A DNA stretch of 44,852 bases, from the IMG/VR virus record IMGVR_UViG_3300048586_000879, positions 1 through 44,852 of that record; one strand, written 5' to 3'. This stretch comes from a virus. Made by a program: the position numbers and the translations under genes. The notes under the pieces were generated by a model, which did not search any database, was not told where the DNA came from, and worked only from the letters and a program-made list of their open reading frames with translations. The first letter of the stretch is position 1. Each line of letters starts with the position of its first letter. Below, piece by piece: positions 39,834-44,852 of this stretch.

Positions 39834-41819
39834 ATGGCAATCGACAACACCGACAGCTTCAGCGGTCCTTTTTTGCCAAATGGGGCGACACTCGCCTTTC
39901 CATTTTCATTCGTCGCCCTGACCGCCGCCGAAGTTGTCGTGATGCTGCGCGCAGCCGATGGCGCTGAAACCTATCCTGTCGGCTATTCCGTGACGATTAA
40001 CCCGGACGGCGGCGGGTCGGTCAATTTCGCAGAAGCACCCGCCGCCGGACCCGAGCTCTTCGTGATGCTCGATCCTGCTTTCACTCAGCCGATCAGCTTC
40101 GAAAACGGCAGCGCCTGGCTGGCGGAGCCGGTGAACGAAGTCGCCGACCGTGCGGCGCAGCGCGATATCTGGCTGCGCGGCCGGGTTTTGCGCACCTTGT
40201 CGCTTCCTTTCGGCGAAGAGGGGATGGTGCTACCCGGCGCTTCGGCTCGCGCCAACAAATATATTTCATTCCTGCCCGATGGCGGGATCCTCTTGTCGCA
40301 CGGCACCGGCGCCGATTCGGGACTTCGCGAAGACATTGCGGAAACGACGGGTTCCGAGATGATCGGCTTTGAGCAAGCCAGCGGCGACGCTTCGGCGCGC
40401 ACGGCGCAAGCGAAACTCCGCGAGCGGCTGTCTATCAACGACTTCGAGGGCGCCGATCCGACCGGCGTGGCGGACAGCACGGCGGCAATCGTCGCGGCGA
40501 TTGCTCGCGGCGCCGCCACCGGACAGCCGGTGAACGTCGACGGCGTCTATCGCTATACGGCGCAGATCGAAGTCCCGACCCATGTTCGCATTGTCGGCTT
40601 CGGCCACACCTCTGATCCGGGCACGCGCGGTAAATCTTGCTTTCTGAAAGACTTCAACAGCGGAACCGAGGCCGCGTTCATTCTCGCTGGCTACGATGCC
40701 ATGGTGACGGACGTCCATTTCGACAGTGTCAATGGCCGGACAGGCGACCTTGTCCAGATGGCGTCGGAGCGTCAGGTCATCGAGAACTGCTCGTTTACGC
40801 ATGCGGGTCGCGACGGCTTGCGCATCGGGAACGATGCAATGGTTGCCAACGCCAACCTCTGGCGGGTCGTGGGCGTCTACTGCCTTGCCAATGGTCGGCA
40901 CGGCATATTCATCGACGATCCGACCGAACCGCCCGACGCCAACGCGGGCTGCATGATCAGCGCCGATTGTCGCGGCAATCTCGGCGACGGCATCCACCAC
41001 GACACCGGCCTATGGAACACGTTCATCAATCCCGTCTGCCAAGGGAACAAAGGAGTGGGATTCCGCCTGACCGCCAATTCTCGCGCCTGCAACATTCTCG
41101 GCGGCGACATCGAGGGCAACACCGACCCGGTCACCAACCCAGACAATATCCAAGGCCTGATCGAGAATGGCGCGCTTGGCAACAAGATCGACGCACCCCT
41201 GTTCGGCACCGGAAAGTGGACCAACGAGGCTCCGCAGGGCACGAATAAAGTCTCCTATTACGACAGCAACTTTTCGCTGATCGTCGACGGCGACATCGTG
41301 AGCGTGGCAAATCCTCGAGCAGGCGGCGCGGCCTTAATCAACCTCTACGCCGATGAGGGGCTCGATCTGTTCGGCCAGTTTCGCGCCAAGAAGATTACCG
41401 GCTCAGGGGGCGGGGTGGAGATATGGACCAAACCCAACGGCAACGTCCCTGCTAAGGCGATCGAATTCACCGATAAGCAGAACTGTGTTTTTGCGGCGGG
41501 TCTGGTCGAGAAGTCGGCCGCTATCGAATATGGCCCGGGACCGTACATCGAGCCGCTCAAATGTAGCTGGGCAACGATGACGGTGACCGATGCCGCCGCC
41601 TACAGCCCCTATATCGAGCCTGCGGGAGCCGTTGCGGGCCAATCGATTCGCATCACGATCAAGAACACGACGGGCGGCGCGATTGCGGCAGGCTCCTATA
41701 CACCCGCAAAGCTGTCTGGCCCAATCCAACCAGGCGCGGGCAAGGCGATTTCCGTCGAGCTGCGCTTTGACGGCGCAAGCTATATTGAGGTCGCACGGTC
41801 CGCAGAGGTCACGCTGTGA
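39834..41819 (+). CDS. Tailspike with beta-helix domain
   Basis: The protein has 661 residues from ATG 39834, with AGGAT upstream; a GTG at 39825 is also in frame. Residues 1-130 are a T7-like tail-fibre N-terminal anchor (DSFSGPFLPNGATLAFPFSFVALTAAEVVV, and AVNxxADR-like VNEVADRAAQRDIWLRGRVLRTLSLP). From about 200 (EGADPTGVADSTAAI) a pectate-lyase-type right-handed beta-helix follows (GIFIDDPTEPPDANAGCM, GDGIHHDTGLW, ACNILGGDIEGN). It recognises or cleaves a surface polysaccharide. The C-terminus is a beta-sandwich-like region. Confidence 0.85.
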   Translation: MAIDNTDSFSGPFLPNGATLAFPFSFVALTAAEVVVMLRAADGAETYPVGYSVTINPDGGGSVNFAEAPAAGPELFVMLDPAFTQPISFENGSAWLAEPVNEVADRAAQRDIWLRGRVLRTLSLPFGEEGMVLPGASARANKYISFLPDGGILLSHGTGADSGLREDIAETTGSEMIGFEQASGDASARTAQAKLRERLSINDFEGADPTGVADSTAAIVAAIARGAATGQPVNVDGVYRYTAQIEVPTHVRIVGFGHTSDPGTRGKSCFLKDFNSGTEAAFILAGYDAMVTDVHFDSVNGRTGDLVQMASERQVIENCSFTHAGRDGLRIGNDAMVANANLWRVVGVYCLANGRHGIFIDDPTEPPDANAGCMISADCRGNLGDGIHHDTGLWNTFINPVCQGNKGVGFRLTANSRACNILGGDIEGNTDPVTNPDNIQGLIENGALGNKIDAPLFGTGKWTNEAPQGTNKVSYYDSNFSLIVDGDIVSVANPRAGGAALINLYADEGLDLFGQFRAKKITGSGGGVEIWTKPNGNVPAKAIEFTDKQNCVFAAGLVEKSAAIEYGPGPYIEPLKCSWATMTVTDAAAYSPYIEPAGAVAGQSIRITIKNTTGGAIAAGSYTPAKLSGPIQPGAGKAISVELRFDGASYIEVARSAEVTL

Positions 41820-41821
41820 TG

Positions 41822-42562
41822 TCAGGCGATTGCGGCACGTTCCGGGACGGGCACCATCTCGCATCGACCATCCCTGTCGTAATAGGGGCCGTCATATCCG
41901 GGATAAATGGTCGCGCGGATCCTGCGCTCGACTTCGTGCCGCGGCATGTCGTCGGTCAGGCGCTTGAGGGCGTTCATCTCGCGGCGGGTGAAGGCGCGGC
42001 GGGTCCAATGAGACTTGGCGACGGGAAGGTCGCTGCCCTGTGCTATGGAGGTTGCGATGTCCTGAAACATGGCCAGCATCGTTACCATCGTGCGCAACTT
42101 CAGCGTCTCGACCGTGTCGGCCGGAAAGATCGGCAACCGGCGCTCCTCGATCACAGGGCCGGTGTCAACCTTCGGCAGCATGTGATGGCAGGTCGCACCG
42201 AACTCACCGGCGTCTTCGTACAGGGCGAAGTTGTAGCAGCCGGTTCCGGGGTAGTCGACGGAGCCGGGATGGAAGTTGATCGCCAGCCCGCAGCGGTCGA
42301 GGATCCGCGCGGGCACAATCCACGGCGACAGGAACGAAATCAGGATCGCAGCGCCGCGCTCTACGGGCGCAGGCAGCGGATCGCCGACCGTGCCAGAGAA
42401 GGTGCGCAGACGCGCTCCCAAAAGCGTTTTGGCGATTTCCGTCGCCATGGCACTGAAGCGCTCTCGCTTGCAAAGCAGGATGACCGAGCGCCCGTCGATT
42501 GCCGGTTCAAGCATGCCGGAAAGATGCTTGAACACTGCGCCAATGTAAAGGTGCGCCAGCAT
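41822..42562 (-). CDS. Formyltransferase, antisense beside the tailspike
   Basis: The protein has 246 residues (start 42562; ATGs at 42571 and 42514 are alternatives). The formyltransferase catalytic set is present: N96-x-H98 (NFHPGSVDYPGTG) and D133 (KVDTGPVIEERR), with the usual spacing. It should use N10-formyl-tetrahydrofolate. It is shorter than Met-tRNA formyltransferase and lacks the C-terminal tRNA-binding domain, so a sugar-amine (LPS/O-antigen) formyltransferase is more likely. It runs against the late operon, stops 2 bp from the tailspike stop, and its start overlaps the divergent lysis gene start. Confidence 0.75.
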   Translation of the reverse strand: MLAHLYIGAVFKHLSGMLEPAIDGRSVILLCKRERFSAMATEIAKTLLGARLRTFSGTVGDPLPAPVERGAAILISFLSPWIVPARILDRCGLAINFHPGSVDYPGTGCYNFALYEDAGEFGATCHHMLPKVDTGPVIEERRLPIFPADTVETLKLRTMVTMLAMFQDIATSIAQGSDLPVAKSHWTRRAFTRREMNALKRLTDDMPRHEVERRIRATIYPGYDGPYYDRDGRCEMVPVPERAAIA

Positions 42563-42917
42563 GGTTGACATGTCCAATGCCGAGACGGTTCGCGCGATCG
42601 TCGAACCCACCGCCAAGGCCGCAGCGAGCGCGGCGATCAGGGATTTTGTGAGCCAGCACCCTCATTTCGGGCCGCCGCCCGTCAAAGCCGAAATCCCCGC
42701 CCCGCTCAAATGGGCCGCCATCATTGTCAGCGCCGTCCTGACGATGGGCGTTTCTGGCGCTGCTGCGTGGGGCGTGAAGACGCTCAACGACCTGCAGCTG
42801 ACCGTGACGCGTATCGACGAGCGACAACAGCAGGACACGACGGGAAAGCAGGTCGACGAGCTAAAGCAGCGCGTCGCTGCCCTCGAATCCTACCACCGCG
42901 AAAGGGCTGGACGATGA
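42561..42917 (+). CDS. Membrane protein of lysis cassette, holin-like
   Basis: The protein has 118 residues starting MVDMSNAETVRAIVE; AAAGGTG lies upstream. One hydrophobic helix (about 49-72: LKWAAIIVSAVLTMGVSGAAAWGV) is followed by a coiled coil (DLQLTVTRIDERQQ, QVDELKQRVAALES). A single-TM protein with a cytoplasmic coiled coil could be a pinholin, an accessory or a holin partner. It is ATGA-coupled to the endolysin. Confidence 0.65.
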   Translation: MVDMSNAETVRAIVEPTAKAAASAAIRDFVSQHPHFGPPPVKAEIPAPLKWAAIIVSAVLTMGVSGAAAWGVKTLNDLQLTVTRIDERQQQDTTGKQVDELKQRVAALESYHRERAGR

Positions 42918-43552
42918 GCAATGCCGACAAGATCGCGGCCGCGCTGCGGGCCATCGCACCGGAACAGCGTCTGCTGCAGGCCGAAGTGCCTTACATCAAT
43001 TCGATTGGGTGGCTGTGGGATGCGCGCGAGGCGGCGGCGGTGAAGCTGCAACAACCCAGCGCCGACCCGGCGTGGATCGCCGCGGGCCGGAAGTATATCG
43101 GGCAGCGAGAGATCAAGGGACCGCGGCACAATAGCTGGATTGCCAAGGGCTGGGCGCTGCTGGGCGCGGGTTGGTTCAACGACGACGAAACGCCCTGGTG
43201 CGGCTATTTCGTCGCGCGCTGCCTCTATGACGCGGGCCTGACCTATCCCAAGGACTTCCCGCGGGCGAAGGCCTATGCGACGTTCGGCACCGCTTGCCGC
43301 GCCCAGCTCGGCGCGATCGGCGTGAAGAACCGCAACGGTGGCGGGCATGTCTTCTTCATCGTCGGCGAGACGCCGGACCGAAAGAACTTCAAGGTGCTCG
43401 AGGGCAACGCGAACGACATGGTCCGGATCGGAGATATTCCGAAGTCAGCCGTGACCGATATCCGCTGGCCGGCCGGCGTTCCGGTTCCCGCGCGCTCGGC
43501 GCTCTATCTCCCGGTGCTCCCGGCCGGGACGATCTCGAAGAGCGAAGCATGA
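42914..43552 (+). CDS. Endolysin (TIGR02594-like Cys peptidase/amidase)
   Basis: The protein has 212 residues starting MSNADKIAAALRAI. Residues about 52-175 form a CHAP-related (TIGR02594 type) domain: WIAAGRKYIGQREIKGPRHN, ETPWCGYFVARCLYDAG with catalytic Cys96, and GGGHVFFIVGETPDR with the His. This should cleave peptidoglycan peptide or amide bonds. No signal peptide is visible, so release depends on a holin. Confidence 0.85.
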   Translation: MSNADKIAAALRAIAPEQRLLQAEVPYINSIGWLWDAREAAAVKLQQPSADPAWIAAGRKYIGQREIKGPRHNSWIAKGWALLGAGWFNDDETPWCGYFVARCLYDAGLTYPKDFPRAKAYATFGTACRAQLGAIGVKNRNGGGHVFFIVGETPDRKNFKVLEGNANDMVRIGDIPKSAVTDIRWPAGVPVPARSALYLPVLPAGTISKSEA

Positions 43553-43968
43553 ACCGGATCGCGGCCTTCTTTCGCTGGCTCGGTACTCCGTTTTGGGCCT
43601 TCGGCAATTTCCTGCGCGCGCTGGTCAACCTGACGCGCCAACAGGTGCGGGCAATCTTCTCGCTCGCGATGCTGCTGGGCATCGTCGCGCTTTCGCTTCA
43701 GAATATGGCGCTGCTCTATTGGGTATCTTCGTTCCTGAAGAATGAGGCGCCCGGTTCGCTGTTCGGGCAAATGGCTCTGTCGCAGCAAGTCTGGAACAAT
43801 GCCATCGCCGCGGGTTTTGCGCTGATCGTGGGTCTCGTTGTGTGGGGCGCCGATTACCTCAATGCAAAATACGGCAACGCCCAGCTTGGCATCGGCAAGG
43901 GCAAGCCATGCGACGGCGATGCGTCGGCGGTGCCTGAACCGGCCGCCGAGGACGAGGGGGCCGTCTGA
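43549..43968 (+). CDS. Two-TM membrane protein, probable holin
   Basis: The protein has 139 residues starting MNRIAAFFRWLGTPFW. Hydrophobic segments at about 39-61 (FSLAMLLGIVALSLQNMALLYWV) and 83-102 (IAAGFALIVGLVVWG) and a short amphipathic N-terminus fit a holin. The C-terminus is acidic and soluble (SAVPEPAAEDEGAV). ATGA-coupled to the endolysin. The alternative is a lysis-region anchor. Confidence 0.7.
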   Translation: MNRIAAFFRWLGTPFWAFGNFLRALVNLTRQQVRAIFSLAMLLGIVALSLQNMALLYWVSSFLKNEAPGSLFGQMALSQQVWNNAIAAGFALIVGLVVWGADYLNAKYGNAQLGIGKGKPCDGDASAVPEPAAEDEGAV

Positions 43969-44300
43969 TGGCAGAATTTCGCGCCCGCATCCGCGCCGTG
44001 CGCCCGAAAATCGGCGGGCACATCACCATCCTGCCTACGCCGATCGACCGAGACGAGGAGAATCTGCGAGGCGTCATGATCCGCCACGCGAAGATGATCG
44101 CGGACAACAAGGGCGAGATGGATGGCTTTCTGGTCATAGGGCTCTGGGCCGATGGAACCCGGTCGCTCGGGTATCGGGTGTCCCAGCGCATCCCGCGCGA
44201 GCTCCTTCCTGCATATGTCGCCGAGATGGTCCGGACCGATTGTGTCACGGAGTGGCAAGCCGAGCGGACGTTCGACGACCGCTTCGAGTGGCGCGAATAA
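43968..44300 (+). CDS. Hypothetical protein in lysis cassette
   Basis: The protein has 110 residues. It is an alpha/beta protein (GHITILPTPIDRDEENLRGVMIRHAKMIADNK, then GFLVIGLWADGTRSLGYRV) with no membrane segment. It overlaps both neighbours by one base. Family not recognised. Confidence 0.65.
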   Translation: MAEFRARIRAVRPKIGGHITILPTPIDRDEENLRGVMIRHAKMIADNKGEMDGFLVIGLWADGTRSLGYRVSQRIPRELLPAYVAEMVRTDCVTEWQAERTFDDRFEWRE

Positions 44301-44674
44301 TGCCGGCCTTCGTTATCAGCGCGATGGCGGGCCTTGTGGGCGAGCGCTGGGCCCGCGCAGCGGCATGGGCCGCGCTCGTCATCCTGATCGTCGTGGCGCT
44401 CGGCGTCGCGAAATGCACCTATGACGGCCGGGTCATCGAGGCCCACGACGCCAAGGTGACCCAGAAGACGCTGCGCACCGATGCCGCGGCCAATGACGCC
44501 GCCGCCGACCAGCGCGCGAAAGACGCGATCTCCAACGACACAGCCGCAAAGGAGCGGAAAGATGCAATCGAACAAGCTGCGCCTGGGCGTCCTAGCGATG
44601 CTGCCGTTCGTCTTGGGTGCGAGCGCCTGCGACAAGCGGGTCAGGATACAAGCGGCATTGCCGCCTGCCGCTGA
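44300..44674 (+). CDS. Rz: Rz-like inner-membrane spanin
   Basis: The protein has 124 residues. A single N-terminal membrane helix (about 17-36: AAAWAALVILIVVALGVAKC) is followed by a charged Ala/Asp-rich helical periplasmic region. The order and the embedded lipoprotein gene identify the i-spanin that helps break the outer membrane. The next gene starts within it, in another frame, at 44562. Confidence 0.75.
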   Translation: MPAFVISAMAGLVGERWARAAAWAALVILIVVALGVAKCTYDGRVIEAHDAKVTQKTLRTDAAANDAAADQRAKDAISNDTAAKERKDAIEQAAPGRPSDAAVRLGCERLRQAGQDTSGIAACR

Positions 44675-44852
44675 TTTGGTGGTCGAACCGAAGCCGGTCC
44701 CGACGGTCGAGATCCTGACCGATGCGGCGGCCGAGGCGAATTACAACAGCGACGTCGAGGCATGGGGCGAGCGCGGCTGGGACGCCGTGGCACGCATCTG
44801 TCGCTGGGCCAAGGCGCACCGAGGGCCGGTGACCTGCCCCAATCCGGACTGA
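44562..44852 (+). CDS. Rz1: Rz1-like outer-membrane spanin lipoprotein
   Basis: The protein has 96 residues starting MQSNKLRLGVLAMLPFVLGASAC, with GGAGCGG upstream. The signal peptide ends in LGASAC, a permissive lipobox with Cys23. The mature part is Pro-rich (PPAADLVVEPKPVPTVE), as in Rz1 proteins, with an unusual Trp/Cys-rich C-terminal extension. It overlaps the Rz-like frame by 113 nt. Its stop codon is the last three bases of the window. Confidence 0.75.
   Translation: MQSNKLRLGVLAMLPFVLGASACDKRVRIQAALPPAADLVVEPKPVPTVEILTDAAAEANYNSDVEAWGERGWDAVARICRWAKAHRGPVTCPNPD

Noticed and set aside
39834-41819. Diversity-generating retroelement, as in BPP-1
   Set aside because: The head and tail genes resemble BPP-1, but there is no reverse transcriptase gene and no variable or template repeat near the tailspike.
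44700-44852. Right attachment site
   Set aside because: I searched by eye for the tRNA-Glu 3' end (TTCGAGTCCCGTAGGGG) and found only the left copy. It must lie outside.
1-44852. CRISPR array or insertion sequence
   Set aside because: No regular spacer-repeat pattern and no transposase or terminal repeats seen.

Overview
The window reads as a nearly complete temperate podovirus-type prophage of about 44.7 kb. It lies against the 3' end of a chromosomal tRNA-Glu gene at the left edge (90-165). High GC, dense ATGA/GTGA-coupled genes, frequent GTG/TTG starts and a GapR/DUF2312-type protein point to an alphaproteobacterial host. A sphingomonad is my best guess, by inference only. The last gene (Rz1-like) ends on the last base, so the right attachment site is not visible.

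Layout. (1) 173-1876, leftward: a small gene, a tyrosine integrase and an excisionase-like HTH protein. (2) 1869-9473, leftward early/accessory operon: about 16 overlapping small genes, including a DUF1643 protein, a PD-(D/E)XK-like protein, a Gp37/Gp68 (DUF5131) Cys-cluster protein and a DHH phosphoesterase. It starts at a promoter (TTGACA, minus strand) whose spacer is an operator palindrome. (3) 9520-11000, immunity region: HIRAN protein, small membrane protein and CI-like LexA-fold repressor leftward, a small HTH Cro-like gene rightward, and four copies of an operator TGCCC-N5-GGGCA. (4) 11214-19042, rightward early genes: an initiator-type tRNA(CAU), a long hairpin, a putative regulator, a GapR-like protein, a SNF2 helicase-methyltransferase fusion, a C5-cytosine methyltransferase with an internal repeat tract, and a replication initiator whose gene contains a palindrome cluster that looks like the origin. 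(5) 19044-26384, packaging and head: small and large terminase, portal, scaffold, major capsid protein and Bbp16-like cement protein, as in the Bordetella BPP-1 type. (6) 26488-41819, T7-like tail and ejection proteins: tail adaptor, a nozzle encoded in two pieces, Gp13-like, gp14-like and gp15-like (transglycosylase) proteins, a 2,227-residue gp16-like protein, and a beta-helix tailspike. (7) 42561-44852, lysis: membrane proteins, endolysin, nested Rz/Rz1.

Two genes run against the late operon: a lipoprotein (32720-33037) between the gp15-like and gp16-like genes, and a formyltransferase (41822-42562) just after the tailspike. Both look like lysogenic-conversion cargo.

The points most worth follow-up are: the phage-borne initiator-like tRNA; the antisense formyltransferase beside the tailspike; a HIRAN protein inside the immunity region; the helicase-methyltransferase plus repeat-expanded cytosine methyltransferase pair with no restriction enzyme; and a CCCGATTCAA-N17-(G/T)TA element found in front of three late gene blocks.
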